From positions 2,752,501-2,812,500 of the forward strand of contig WPIO01000036.1 of NCBI GenBank assembly GCA_009760855.2: 60,000 nt of DNA, read 5' to 3'. Shown here one piece after another: positions 36,082 to 41,739 of this stretch. Source of the stretch: Cristatella mucedo. Its lineage: Eukaryota; Bryozoa; Phylactolaemata; Cristatellidae. The notes under the pieces are model-generated. The model was not told the DNA's origin, searched no databases, and was given only the letters and a program-made list of their open reading frames with translations. The position numbers were made by a program, and so were the translations under genes. Position 1 is the first letter of the stretch; the number at the start of each line of letters is the position of its first letter.

Positions 36082-38536
36082 ATCTATGTGTGTTTGTATG
36101 TATATATTATAAAGCCTTGCTTGGTGACAGCCCATTCAGCACTGCAGGCAATTTGGATCACGTAATTAGTCAGTGCAATTTCGGCACCAGATGAGTGTAC
36201 AAACAGTTGGATGGTGTGAGCTACAAGGATGTATCTTATCTAAACAAGCCCTAATTTTAGCAATGTTATGAAGCTGAAAATAGGCTGATTTGACTGTGGA
36301 GCTGATGTGGTCGTCTAACGAGAGGTCGCTTTGGAATGTGACACCTAGATTTCGAGCTGATGCAACTGGAGATATGCTGGCAGAGCCAATTTTGAAAGTC
36401 AGCCTTTCCAGTTTCTGAATAACACTAGGTTTGCCCATAACTAGTAAGTTAGTTTTATCATCGTTTAGTTTTAGAAAATTTGCTGCCATCCATGATCGGA
36501 TGTCATCAATGCATGCAGCAAGTGAGTTGAGAGAATTTGAGGTGGTCGAAGGCTGGGAGGGATCAAAGCAAAGGTACAACTGAGTGTCATCCGCATAGAA
36601 GTGAAAGCCTAGATTGTGCTTGGCAATCACATCAGCGAGAGGGAGAGTATAAACGGTGAAAAGGACCGGACCTAGCACAGAGCCCTGAGGTACTCCATAT
36701 TTTAGAGGTACTTCAGATGATCTTTGTCCATTCACGTCAACACTCTGGAGTCTCCCACTGAGATAGGACCTGAACCACTGCAGAGCAGTGCCAGTGATGC
36801 CCAGGCGAGATGAGAGGCGCTCTAGAAGTACTTTGTGATCGATGGTATCAAAAGCTGCCGAAAGATCGAGCAAAACAAGAAGAGACACTCTGCCCATGTC
36901 TGCATTCCTAAGTAGGTCGTTGTATACCCGAAGCAATGCTGACTCTGTGGAGTGATTAGCTCTAAAGCCAGACTGGAACTTACTAGGTATGGAACTGGGC
37001 CGGCTCCTACCGGACAGCAGTCTCTCTAACCGGAAACCAGCAGGGTCAAGGGTAATTTATTATGACAAAACTGTCACCGCTTGAGTTTGGGGTTCGTCTT
37101 GGGTTGCAGCAAACGAGGTCGCTCAAAGAATGAATACTCGGCATCTTGCAGCAGCTGCACAAAAAGTGTGTAAGTGTCAGTCGGCCCTGCCTAGGGCTTC
37201 GGGTATATTAGGCACGGCTCGTATGGGACTAAAATCTCGGAGCGTTTCGTTCTCGGGGTCAAAGGCCGTCTCCGTGGCAGACTTTTCCACCAAAGTGAAA
37301 TTGATCTGTACACGTTGGCCAAACATCCTGCCAGGTTTTGCGAGCTGAAAGTCTGTTCCGTCTGGCGCTGGCTCTGTCCTTTGTGTGGATCATTCTTTGT
37401 GTCCTTTCGAATGGCAAACTGGTACGTTCAAGTCGTCACTGGTCGATTGACTTCCGATTTCCTTTCTGGCTCACGTGATATTGCATGAGATTTAACTCTC
37501 TGTGGGTGCTGTACGAGCATTTTATTATTCTCAAAACGCTGTCGCATCCGATCAACGACGGTGTCGCACCCAACTAATAAGCCCAGCATTTGATTGCCAA
37601 ATCAAAGAATGGGTAGGCAACTATTGAAACGCAGGCATACCAAAATCAGCAAAGGCTGCGAAAGGTGATTGATAGTACTAGCGATTCTCTTTGGAGTTAC
37701 GATCACTTGGAAACGGATTTTTCATAACCTATTGCTTGGATATTGTAAATAAAGAGTATACAAGTAATCATTATACGGTTGTACTTCATGCAGCATTCTG
37801 CTCATATATAGCCCTACTTAAGCTTTGAAATAATATAATGATGATAATAATAGCTTATTTAACAGTCTCATTTGTATAGCGACAGAAAAGACCTTAACGG
37901 CTGTCATCATTGAAGCTGGCAACGAAGAATTGCCCACTGCATGAGGATTCAAATCCGAGACCTTAGTCGTGAAGAGCGAGTAGCTTACCTCCTACGGGCT
38001 ATCACGGCCAGCCAATGTAGACCTATGCACGAAGTATTCGACTCCTAATTAAGGTGTGGGTGTCCTTGATTGCACTTCCGCTCTGCCAGCTCCACCGCAC
38101 CAGTAGGGGCGTGAGGGGTGTGGGGGCGTGCTGCTAGCTGCTGATTATTGCTGATTTAGCTGCTGCTGACGAACTGGCAGTGATAGGCTTACCAGTCCGG
38201 TGCTGCTGCAGGCGGAGAGCGCAGCGACCGAGTCCTCGCGGTCCTTCAAGTGGCCCTGGTAGAAGCAGTCGTGCTGAAGTGGAGCTGCATACGTGACGTT
38301 GCCCTCTTCGAACTGCACCGACGACAAGGGTGCGAGCAGACCGTGGACCGGATGCAGCACCAAGTGCAGCTGGCCAGCCGACGTCGGCAGCACCACGTTC
38401 ACTTCCTCCTCCGCCGCCGGTCGCCGAGCCTCGGCGACGTCCTGCCGCCGGAGACGCAGTCTCAGATTGGGTGCCCGGGACAGCTCGTAGGACAGGAATG
38501 CTCCTGCTCCGTCGGCCAGGAAAGGGACAGCCAGCT
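2665..38536 (-). CDS. ADAMTS-family secreted metalloprotease gene, 18 chained exons, 3' end off window
   Basis: Secreted zinc endopeptidase of the extracellular matrix. Exons in transcript order: 38536-38193, 32474-32339, 30656-30550, 28614-28531, 26489-26342, 24122-24017, 19402-19259, 19008-18876, 16785-16669, 16492-16233, 15822-15759, 13524-13431, 10672-10539, 10422-10302, 9181-9104, 6934-6774, 6366-6036, 2797-2665. Every exon is flanked by AG/GT and the phases agree at all 17 junctions. Domain order is prodomain, reprolysin, disintegrin-like, TSP1, Cys-rich, spacer, TSP1, which is diagnostic of ADAMTS. Family knowledge: the disintegrin segment [14 protein letters not shown] and the segment INVVLVKI resemble ADAMTS2/3/14, the procollagen N-proteinases; this subgroup call is inference. 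No internal stop is seen. More TSP1 repeats and a PLAC domain would be expected beyond the left edge. Confidence 0.93.
2947..3046 (-). mobile_element. LINE-A 3'-end fragment
   Basis: The reverse complement ends in the LINE-A 3' hairpin and an (ATT)-type tail. It is severely 5'-truncated, like many copies in this window. Confidence 0.75.
3245..3480 (-). mobile_element. LINE-A-like 3' end, second subfamily, with (CT)n growth in the hairpin
   Basis: Same layout as the copy at 18535-18735 (hairpin, CTTTACAGATGCTGTA, then AGCAGGTACAGTGTAAGC). The TCTCT arm of the hairpin has expanded into about 20 CT repeats at 3299-3338. Confidence 0.65.
3501..5715. other. Intron, no recognisable feature
   Basis: Minus-strand intron between the two TSP1 exons. 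I see no conserved domain in the open frames at 4017-4944, which overlap antisense to each other and lack exon-like signals. Confidence 0.5.
5716..5860. repeat. Degenerate tandem repeat of about 21-25 bp
   Basis: Units resemble GCTAGATCGATGGAGATCTAT, about six to seven diverged copies with small length changes, next to the exon at 6036-6366. Confidence 0.7.
6036..6366 (-). CDS. ADAMTS exon: end of spacer, linker, second TSP1 repeat (start)
   Basis: 331 bp, phase 0 to 1, bounded by CGCACTAG and GTAAGT. It begins [19 protein letters not shown], the end of the spacer. Next comes an Ala/Thr/Ser/Pro-rich linker of about 60 residues. It ends [18 protein letters not shown], a TSP1 start with C-S-x-S-C-G. 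The linker is high in GC and looks fast-evolving. Confidence 0.88.
6774..6934 (-). CDS. ADAMTS exon: spacer, second segment
   Basis: 161 bp, phase 1 to 0, donor GTAAGT. It encodes [20 protein letters not shown], then [20 protein letters not shown]. It fits the spacer pattern LNG.........GT...Y.R......L...GP....L. Confidence 0.86.
7228..7411 (+). mobile_element. SINE-1, tRNA-derived, (ATT)n tail
   Basis: An A-box-like TGGCACACTAGG and a B-box-like GTTCGATTCC, spaced as in a tRNA, are followed by a body with GCCACTGCAAGCGGTGG and CGCTATACAAA, ending in TTATTATTATTATTATTATT. At least four related copies occur in this window. Confidence 0.8.
8121..8181. repeat. Fold-back inverted repeat
   Basis: CCGCGAGCTTTTTTTGGAGG is followed about 20 bases later by its near-perfect reverse complement CCTCCCAAAAAAGCTCGCGG. 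I see no family assignment. Confidence 0.7.
8738..8830 (-). mobile_element. LINE-A 3'-end fragment, degenerate
   Basis: It has the ACTAATAATACATTTGATAA tail side, a reduced hairpin (AAAGCGCTCTTTCTAGGGGC), and TTTCTGCAAAGGAAGC as in other LINE-A ends. Confidence 0.6.
9104..9181 (-). CDS. ADAMTS exon: spacer, first segment
   Basis: 78 bp, phase 1 to 1, donor GTAAGT. It encodes [19 protein letters not shown], then FYLS. It matches the spacer consensus Y..V..IP.GA..I.I.....YL. It is short and would be missed without phase chaining. Confidence 0.85.
9656..9820 (+). mobile_element. SINE-2, tRNA-derived
   Basis: A-box-like TTGGCCCAGTGGTTAAGG and B-box-like GGGCTCGAGCCCC, then a tail with ATAGAGATTATGTTCTCTT, a LINE-A-like hairpin core. 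It abuts a TA/TATG microsatellite (9825-9862). Confidence 0.82.
9825..9862. repeat. (TA)n/(TATG)n microsatellite
   Basis: Alternating TA with TATG interruptions, at the tail of the SINE-2 and the head of the next SINE-1. Confidence 0.9.
9869..10052 (+). mobile_element. SINE-1, tRNA-derived
   Basis: Clear A-box region (TGGCTCACTAGGTAAGG) and B-box region (GTGGGTTCAAATCCTGC), GCCACTGCAAGCGGTGG in the body, and CGCTATACAAAATGAGGCTG near the end. Confidence 0.85.
10302..10422 (-). CDS. ADAMTS exon: end of Cys-rich domain, start of spacer
   Basis: 121 bp, phase 0 to 1, bounded by TGTCTTAG and GTAAAG. It encodes [20 protein letters not shown], then NGTSDTC. The GCD...GS...ED.CGVC.G...TC motif is one of the most conserved in the ADAMTS family. 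Confidence 0.95.
10539..10672 (-). CDS. ADAMTS exon: Cys-rich domain, central part
   Basis: 134 bp, phase 1 to 0. It encodes [18 protein letters not shown], then [20 protein letters not shown] ending in CL. Family pattern: C.LYC.......V.DGT.C......CV.G.C. The donor is GTACGG, a weaker site, but the phase and homology to the next exon fit. Confidence 0.9.
11114..12397. other. Intron; (AC)n at 11934-11972, poly-G at 12216-12233, no gene recognised
   Basis: Intron between the exons at 13431 and 10672. Apart from the two simple repeats I see no domain, and open frames overlap in opposite directions. Confidence 0.55.
12398..12433. repeat. Perfect 15-6-15 inverted repeat
   Basis: GTCAGTGCCCCTGGG, loop TCTTAG, CCCAGGGGCACTGAC, directly ahead of a SINE-1. 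The arms match with no mismatch. Confidence 0.95.
12437..12575 (+). mobile_element. SINE-1, 3'-truncated
   Basis: The B-box region GTGGGTTCGAGTCCTGC and CCCACTGCAAGTGGTGG are conserved. The A-box region is altered and the tail is missing. Confidence 0.75.
13431..13524 (-). CDS. ADAMTS exon: TSP1/Cys-rich junction
   Basis: 94 bp, phase 0 to 1, bounded by GCACACAG and GTAAGC. It encodes [18 protein letters not shown], then PLMPYQPED. This matches the CP....DFR..QC start of the ADAMTS Cys-rich domain. Confidence 0.88.
13525..14946. other. GC-rich intron, no gene recognised; poly-G at 14653-14667
   Basis: Several long frames overlap on both strands, as expected in GC-rich sequence poor in stops. 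None shows a domain, and the real exon on the minus strand ends at 13524. Confidence 0.55.
14947..15128. repeat. 13-bp minisatellite, 14 copies
   Basis: Fourteen consecutive 13-base units with consensus GAGAGGTGCATCG (variants GAGAAGTGCATCG, GAGAGGTGCAGCG, AAGAGGTGCATCG) fill 182 bases exactly, with no indels. It lies in the intron between exons 15822-15759 and 13524-13431. Confidence 0.93.
15408..15510 (-). mobile_element. LINE-A 3'-end fragment
   Basis: An AAT/GAT-rich tail side, then ACATTTGTATAGAATCCTAA and CCTTTTCTAGGTAACATTTG, diverged from other LINE-A ends. Confidence 0.6.
15759..15822 (-). CDS. ADAMTS exon: end of first TSP1 repeat
   Basis: 64 bp, phase 2 to 0, bounded by GCCTTTAG and GTAAGT. 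It encodes [20 protein letters not shown], equivalent to the family's P..GG..C.G....Y..CN. One codon is split with the preceding exon (GA|G). Confidence 0.92.
16233..16492 (-). CDS. ADAMTS exon: end of disintegrin-like domain, linker, first TSP1 repeat
   Basis: 260 bp, phase 0 to 2, bounded by GCTTGCAG and GTGAGT. It starts WCQLKRCVV, closing the disintegrin-like domain. A Ser/Ala/Gly-rich linker of about 45 residues follows, then [20 protein letters not shown]. The TSP1 repeat has WxxWxxW (C-mannosylation pattern) and CxxTCG (O-fucosylation pattern). The linker is long and low-complexity for this position in the family. Confidence 0.94.
16669..16785 (-). CDS. ADAMTS exon: disintegrin-like domain, C-terminal half
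   Basis: 117 bp, 39 codons, phase 0 to 0. It encodes [20 protein letters not shown], then [19 protein letters not shown]. This is the segment most like vertebrate ADAMTS2/3/14 (LWCSHPDN...CKTKKGPPLDGT). The donor is GTAACG. Even Cys spacing supports the disulfide framework. Confidence 0.93.
17255..17389 (-). mobile_element. LINE-B 3' end, split by SINE-2
   Basis: The reverse complement has the LINE-B 3' segment seen also at 44248-44385 and 35560-35660. It stops at the SINE-2 that begins near 17390; LINE-B coding sequence resumes after it. Confidence 0.75.
17390..17548 (+). mobile_element. SINE-2 inserted in LINE-B
   Basis: TTTGGCACGGTGGTTAAAG and GGGCTCGAGCCCCGTGGCAC, then GAGATAAAGTTCTCTTGTGC and TATACAAATGAATTATA. 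LINE-B sequence lies on both sides. Confidence 0.85.
17549..17960 (-). mobile_element. LINE-B reverse transcriptase C-terminal fragment, continuing
   Basis: The minus strand encodes [20 protein letters not shown], then [12 protein letters not shown] and [16 protein letters not shown], collinear with the left-edge LINE-B (HPKR...LIGDA...HHIRSLSKIRSCLP). Stops occur downstream. Confidence 0.85.
18020..18130 (-). mobile_element. SINE-2 remnant, diverged
   Basis: Contains GAACTCAATCTAACCAGGCG and TTCAAGCCCACGAACTC in the minus orientation of SINE-2. Confidence 0.55.
18253..18415. repeat. (CT)n microsatellite, interrupted
   Basis: A CT/TTCT/CCCT mixture of about 160 bases. The long Ser/Leu frames over it are artefacts of the repeat. 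Confidence 0.95.
18535..18735 (-). mobile_element. LINE-A-like 3' end, second subfamily
   Basis: TATAGCACCCTCAGAGAACT and TTCTAGGCACTTTACAGATG, then AGCAGATACAGTGTAAGC, sharing its layout with 3245-3480. Confidence 0.75.
18876..19008 (-). CDS. ADAMTS exon: start of disintegrin-like domain
   Basis: 133 bp, phase 2 to 0, bounded by CTCCTAG and GTAAGA. It encodes [19 protein letters not shown], then [16 protein letters not shown]. Family pattern: CLLDDP......LP...Y....QC...FG.GY..C. Confidence 0.92.
19259..19402 (-). CDS. ADAMTS exon: third zinc ligand and Met-turn
   Basis: 144 bp, phase 2 to 2, bounded by TTTGCAG and GTGAGC. It starts [15 protein letters not shown], completing HExxHxxGxxHD. 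GSVMAPMV supplies the Met-turn, and [15 protein letters not shown] is the end of the catalytic domain. All residues required for activity are present. Confidence 0.96.
19403..20850. other. Intron, nothing recognised
   Basis: Intron that separates the two halves of the zinc motif (it continues to 24016). The part up to 20850 shows only short CTG/GCT runs (19870-19930). Confidence 0.5.
20855..22720 (-). mobile_element. Old LINE-A copy, degenerate, carrying a (TG)n block
   Basis: The 3' end is at 20880-21000. Degenerate RT C-terminal sequence follows to about 21700, and the RT core is at 22050-22720 (reverse complement of the [12 protein letters not shown]-type segment). Many frameshifts and stops. 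The (TG)n at 21834-21946 lies in its middle. Confidence 0.75.
21834..21946. repeat. (TG)n microsatellite
   Basis: About 110 bases of TG with CG interruptions. Confidence 0.95.
22860..22977 (+). mobile_element. LINE-A 3' tail
   Basis: AAGAAATTAAGTGCTCTGAG, GGTGCTATACAAATG and then an (ATT)n tail. Confidence 0.75.
23738..23820. repeat. (GA)n microsatellite
   Basis: About 80 bases of AG/GA. The Leu/Ser-rich antisense frames come from it. Confidence 0.95.
24017..24122 (-). CDS. ADAMTS exon: catalytic zinc-binding helix
   Basis: 106 bp, phase 1 to 2, bounded by GTTGCAG and GTAAGT. It encodes [18 protein letters not shown], then [22 protein letters not shown] holds two zinc-ligand histidines and the catalytic Glu. 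The exon ends inside the motif; the third His is in the next exon, 4.6 kb away. Confidence 0.96.
24165..24960 (-). mobile_element. Old LINE (A-like), degenerate
   Basis: A reduced 3' end at 24180-24245, then traces of RT C-terminal sequence such as GTGACATCCGATGTGGCAGT (equivalent to the CHIT segment) and TGGTCGTCTAGAAAAAAGGT. Confidence 0.6.
25215..25300 (-). mobile_element. LINE-A 3'-end fragment, diverged
   Basis: AATAATAAAACAACAATAAT, then AACTTAATCTCTATCCGGGC and ACTTTTCAACTTGCTGC. Confidence 0.5.
25530..25630. repeat. (CT)n microsatellite
   Basis: CT repeats with TTCT interruptions. Confidence 0.95.
26342..26489 (-). CDS. ADAMTS exon: metalloprotease, central segment
   Basis: 148 bp, phase 0 to 1, donor GTGAGT. 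It reads SLERFCQW, then [20 protein letters not shown]. It matches the reprolysin SL..FC.W....P....H.D.A...TR stretch, including its conserved Cys. The acceptor is TTTAG; the phase requires the exon to begin at AGGGATTC. Confidence 0.92.
26601..26694. repeat. Tandem repeat of about 18-22 bp (GGTCACACCCGACCCCC)
   Basis: Five diverged units with the core TCACACCCGACCCCC, about 110 bases upstream of the exon at 26342-26489. Confidence 0.85.
27130..28302 (+). mobile_element. LINE-A, 5'-truncated, with open RT frame to stop and (ATT)n tail
   Basis: The frame to 28063 begins in the RT core ([20 protein letters not shown], then [15 protein letters not shown]). It carries the RT thumb/C-terminal region ([56 protein letters not shown]) and ends in the usual [15 protein letters not shown] 3' UTR, the hairpin at 28230-28264 and the tail ATTATTATTATTATTATTA follow. 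The uninterrupted frame suggests a fairly young insertion. It lies in the intron between exons 28531 and 26489. Confidence 0.92.
28531..28614 (-). CDS. ADAMTS exon: metalloprotease, second segment
   Basis: 84 bp, exactly 28 codons in phase 0, bounded by TTCTTGCAG and GTAAGA. It encodes [20 protein letters not shown] and MYLDEKV, the family's IY..PSLG..INIVLV.L segment. Confidence 0.92.
28680..28760 (-). mobile_element. LINE-A 3'-end fragment, diverged
   Basis: AAAGAGACTCTGATCTCTTT and CTGGGCCTTAGCATTTTAGC, a diverged hairpin. Confidence 0.55.
28761..29854. other. Intron, nothing recognised
   Basis: No domain, tail or long repeat is seen between the LINE-A remnant and the LINE-B copy. Confidence 0.5.
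29855..30115 (-). mobile_element. LINE-B 3' fragment
   Basis: GTAACTCCACAAGCCACAAA and GAGAGTTTTGTATAGCGCAC, then CAACAGACTTCGTCTCAGGC; collinear with 33860-34112. Confidence 0.8.
30550..30656 (-). CDS. ADAMTS exon: start of metalloprotease domain
   Basis: 107 bp, phase 1 to 0, bounded by CTGCAG and GTAAGC. It encodes [19 protein letters not shown] and then YLLSLLNV, the first beta strand and helix of the reprolysin fold (family pattern: VETLVVAD..M..FHG...YLLTL.N). Confidence 0.92.
30815..30995 (+). mobile_element. LINE-A 3' tail
   Basis: GCGGGTCTCTGCAATTCGTC, then GTGCCTAGAAAGAGATTCAG, TTCTCTGAGGGCGCTATAC and an ATT tail. Confidence 0.85.
31000..32338. other. Intron; (TG)n at 31514-31612, otherwise nothing recognised
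   Basis: The (TG)n/(TC)n block explains the Cys/Val and Thr/His frames. No domain is seen elsewhere. Confidence 0.55.
32339..32474 (-). CDS. ADAMTS exon: C-terminal prodomain
   Basis: 136 bp, phase 0 to 1. It begins [16 protein letters not shown], the usual G(L/I)I...EY.I.P continuation of the propeptide, and ends [16 protein letters not shown] lies where a furin-type cleavage would release the catalytic domain, but P4 is Lys, so it is a weak match to R-x-x-R. The donor GTGGGC is unusual but keeps the phase with the next exon. Confidence 0.85.
33305..33390. repeat. (CA)n followed by (TA)n
   Basis: CACACA at 33305-33328, then TATATA at 33342-33390. Confidence 0.95.
33443..33560 (-). mobile_element. 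LINE-A 3'-end fragment
   Basis: An AATAATAATAAT tail side, then ATAGCACCCTCAGAGAACTC and TTTCTAGGCAC. Confidence 0.8.
33591..33645. ncRNA. 55-nt near-perfect stem-loop (hairpin RNA candidate)
   Basis: GACGTCATGACTCCC (33591-33605) pairs perfectly with GGGAGTCATGACGTC (33631-33645). After a small 3/4-nt internal loop, AGCAGAC pairs with GTCTGCT around a TTTC loop. Its shape resembles a short pre-miRNA, but it may equally be a palindromic repeat. It lies in an ADAMTS intron and both strands can fold. Confidence 0.3.
33860..34112 (-). mobile_element. LINE-B 3' fragment
   Basis: Close match to 29855-30115 (GTAACTCCACAAAGTCATAC, GAGAGTTTTGTATAGCGCAC, CAACAGACTTCGTCTCACAC). Confidence 0.82.
34113..35130. 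other. Intron, nothing recognised
   Basis: GC-rich, with overlapping frames on both strands and no domain or exon-like element. Confidence 0.5.
35135..35680 (+). mobile_element. LINE-B, C-terminal RT and 3' end, 5'-truncated
   Basis: The plus strand encodes GLAPSYL-type text ([20 protein letters not shown]), then [12 protein letters not shown], the RT C-terminal signature. The LINE-B 3' UTR and a CAATACAATATAAC tail follow. Frameshifts are present. Confidence 0.82.
35812..35960 (+). mobile_element. SINE-2
   Basis: TTTGGCCCAGCGATTGAAGG, CTCGAGCCCCGTGGCATATG, and a tail with ATTAAGTTATCTTGGGGTGC and TATACAAATG. Confidence 0.85.
35950..36085. repeat. (TA)n/(TG)n microsatellite
   Basis: TATATA then about 80 bases of GT, following the SINE-2 tail. 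Confidence 0.95.
36215..37000 (-). mobile_element. LINE-A internal fragment with RT core
   Basis: The minus strand encodes [55 protein letters not shown] and [19 protein letters not shown], with catalytic ADD present. The frame is open from 36936 to 36166. Both ends are missing: it stops at about 36215 (3' side) and 37000 (5' side). Confidence 0.92.
37835..38020 (-). mobile_element. SINE-1
   Basis: Reverse orientation: ATGATGATAATAATAG tail side, CATTTGTATAGCGACAGAAA, and the B-box complement GGATTCAAATCC. Only about 170 bases from the prodomain exon. Confidence 0.82.
38193..38536 (-). CDS. ADAMTS exon: N-terminal prodomain
   Basis: 344 bp, entering in phase 1 after CCTTGCAG and leaving in phase 0 at GTAAGC. 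It carries [19 protein letters not shown], then an Arg/Glu/Ala-rich stretch, [17 protein letters not shown] and [20 protein letters not shown]. The last is the conserved ADAMTS propeptide segment with the Cys that takes part in latency of the family. The local base composition is richer in GC than the flanking intron. Confidence 0.88.
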
Positions 38537-39058
38537 CTGCAAGGAAGCGGTAGAGGCGTGGCAGCCGGAGGTGTGGCAGCCGAGGCGTGGCTCGGCTGCC
38601 ACAGGTGCCACTGTGCAACGATTTTCAAACCGGCGATTTCCAATCTGGCCCAGCAAAGGTTAACGATCAAACGTGAGAGCACCCTCGATCAATAAAAGAG
38701 GATCGCTGCGGCACCAGTCAAGCAGCTGCAAGTACTGCTGCAGACATGCCAGCCCGGTGGCCTAATCCGTGCACTTCTAGGCTACAACTGTTTCAGCAGC
38801 CTGTCCCTGCAGCCGGCACGTCCTGCCTGGTGAGGGAGGTCAGCACTGCTAGTGGCTGGTGCAGAAACTCGAGGCAGCTTCAAGTGGCAGAAAAATGTTT
38901 TTACGAGCCTCATTCGAGGAGCATTCACTTGGTTTCTCAAAGTTTGATCCTGAGTAGAGCATCCGTACTCACCTCATCCTCCTCCTCCTCCTTCTCCTCC
39001 TCCTTCTCCTCCTCATCTCTTTCTCTCAATCTCTTGCTCCTTCTTTTGCTGATTTTCT

Positions 39059-39211
<153 letters not shown>

Positions 39212-39939
39212 TCTCCGTGTCTGTCTTCTCTTGCGTGCACCGTGCTGGCCACCGGAAGCGGCTGCTGATTGGCACGTCCTGTCCTGTGCAGCAGCTTCAC
39301 GTTGCTTCATGTGGCTGGCTTGTTACATTGGCTCTATATAATAATCGATGCATGCAAGAACAAGGCAGGCAGCAGGCACTAGTGTGAAGCCTAATGTGTA
39401 AGCACTCGTTGGTGCATGCCATCCAGAGAATCGCTGCCTGCATGCCATCCAGAGAACCGCAGTCTCTGCCCTTTTATTTCCTCCTCCCCCTCGTTTGGTC
39501 GAGCAGGCCGCCTGAGCAAGTCACACACGTGCGTGAGCTCTCAATCATACTCTCGTGTTTCTCCATCACTGCTGTCTTTTTCCCTCTCTTTCCGAGAAGC
39601 AGTGAATCGAGAACCACTGAGCCCTGCCCCCACCCCCCAGATCCACGGCTGCCTTGATGTAGGAATCCTAATCGGCTCATCAAAAGAGTGACCGGATAAT
39701 TGAGATGTGCTGCCACAGCCCCTGGGGGGGGGGGTTGGGGTTCGAGCTTCACTTCCCAGCAGGCGCGACCGGTTAGCTGCTGCTACTGCAGCTCAATTCC
39801 GTGCCAGCTGCCGTAGAAGGGCAGACGTGCATTCCACCTGCCACCAATGCTGCTTAGCCTTCCGTAAGGAATCGGCATGTGCAGGTATTCGGGCTCCTCG
39901 AGCTGCGAGCTCGAGGAGATCGGGTGACGGTATCACAGC

Positions 39940-40185
39940 ATTTGGTGGGTCCGTGTGTGATTCGTCCTCTCTGTGTGCTTACACTGTGCATGCTGCCACT
40001 GACCATATTTGCACGCTGACCCTGTGCATGTCACCTCTAATCATGTTATGCTTGCTATCTATTGAGCATACTAGCCCTAACCATTCGATCTTGCTTCCTT
40101 TGCAGCAAATGTAGAGTGCCTAGAAAGAGACTGAGTTGTGTGAGGGTGCTCCAAAAAATGTACTATTATTAGTAGTAGTAATCGA
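39940..40185 (+). mobile_element. LINE-A 3' UTR and tail
   Basis: CATTTGGTGGGTCCGTGTGT, then CCTGTGCATGTCACCTCTAA, the hairpin with GTGCCTAGAAAGAGACTGAG, and a TATTATTAGTAGTAGTA tail. Confidence 0.88.
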
Positions 40186-40454
40186 AGAGATTCTTTCAAT
40201 GACTTACAGAGGACCACACAGTCGCCGTGTACAGCAACTACAAAGGCAGTAACCGTGTGGTGCTGATGACTCGTGCTCAGTCCATGCTGCCTTGACTTGG
40301 CAAATGGTAAGAGAACTAAGGTGAGGCAGCCTGGCAGACAGCAGGTAAATACTGCCCACAACCGTTGAAGGCTTGCAAGGGTCTCCAAGCCGACGAAGCA
40401 CTGGCAGCTAACAATATGGCTGCGTGAAACCAAGCACCCCTAAGACAGTAAGCT

Positions 40455-40630
40455 AAAATAATAAAGAAATGCTGCTGATTTACCAGCCTCATTTGTTTAA
40501 CAGCATAAGAGTCTTAAACGATTATCACCACTGTTGTTATGGGCCATAAAGGATCGCCCACTGCAGGACTCGAACTCACGACCTGGGTCGTAAGGAGCGA
40601 GCACCTTACCTACTGGGCTAAGGTCCAGGC
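40455..40630 (-). mobile_element. SINE-1
   Basis: AATAATAAAG tail side, CACCACTGTTGTTATGGGCC, GGACTCGAACTCACGACCTG (B-box complement) and CCTTACCTACTGGGCTAAGG (A-box complement). Confidence 0.8.
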
Positions 40631-41172
40631 GAAATGCTGCTTTAATGCCAGCACCGACCCAGGTGTCACCGTGCAATAGCCTACACGCAGGCAGCGTTTG
40701 GACTGCTTCTGGACTGAAACGCGAAATATTGGAGCTGGCTCGACATGCCACGCAAGAAGGGAAAAAAGATCAGCAATTTCAACAGTCTCATCCTTATAGA
40801 GATATATATATATCTTATATAGATATATATATAGATATATATATATATTATAGTAGAATATCCTTAGGGTCGATCGCTCCTGTTTGCAGTGGGAAATAAA
40901 GAACTGCTTCCTTCAACATTCCTACCCACGAAGAGCTGGTCAGCCGGTCATTTATTATAGCCGGCTCGATCGTTTATGTGCCTGCACTGTCTGGTCTGCA
41001 TAAAGTAGAGGATTAGGATTGAGTGGCCAATCGTAAGACAGGCCTGCTTGTGATGTGAGCATAGCTCGCAGTAATCGTTAGCCGTCGGCTGAAAACCTGG
41101 CGTGATCGGTGTTCTGGTCGTAGCGACTCTGGTGCGGTACACACCTTGAGGGACTGAATAGTGGTCGTACCA

Positions 41173-41562
41173 ACAATAATAATAATAATAATGTACTTGA
41201 TAGAGCGCCCTCAGAGAACTTAATCTCTTTCTAGGCGCTTTACATTTGCTGCAATGGGAAATGCAATTGAATGGTAAGTAAAATCATGCTTGAAAAACAA
41301 ACAAAATGAATAACATGGTTAGGGGTGACATGCACAGGGTCAGCATGCAAATGTGGTTAGTGGCAGCATGCACAGTGTCAGCACGCATAAGCACGTGAAG
41401 GACGAATCACAGGGACCCACTAAATGCTGTCCTAAATAGGTGTGTTTTTAAGTTCCTTTTAAATGTGGTCAGGTCAGGGGATGTTCTGACGCAGGTCGGG
41501 AGGGAGTTCCAGGCTTTGGGAGCATACGAACTAAATGCACGGTCTCCAAAGGATTTAAGGTT
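41173..41562 (-). mobile_element. LINE-A 3' end
   Basis: An AATAATAATAATAATAAT tail side, the hairpin (GCGCCCTCAGAGAACTTAAT), the full 3' UTR and the last RT codons (complement of the AFSSYAPKAW type). 5'-truncated within the RT C-terminus. Confidence 0.9.
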
Positions 41563-41739
41563 ATAATGATACGATTATAAACAATAATAAAAAATTATAA
41601 CAAGTAATCTTTTATAGATTACAACATCGGCCCTTTGGTCGATACCAACAACAATGATAATACGATTATAAACAGTAATAAAAATATATAACAAGTAACT
41701 TTTAGTAGATAACAACATCGGCCCTGTGGTCGACACCAC
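41563..41739. repeat. Tandem duplication of an AT-rich unit of about 90 bp
   Basis: 41563-41647 and 41652-41739 share ATACGATTATAAACA, AACAAGTAA, ACAACATCGGCCCT and TGGTCGA, with a few substitutions and small indels. Confidence 0.9.
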
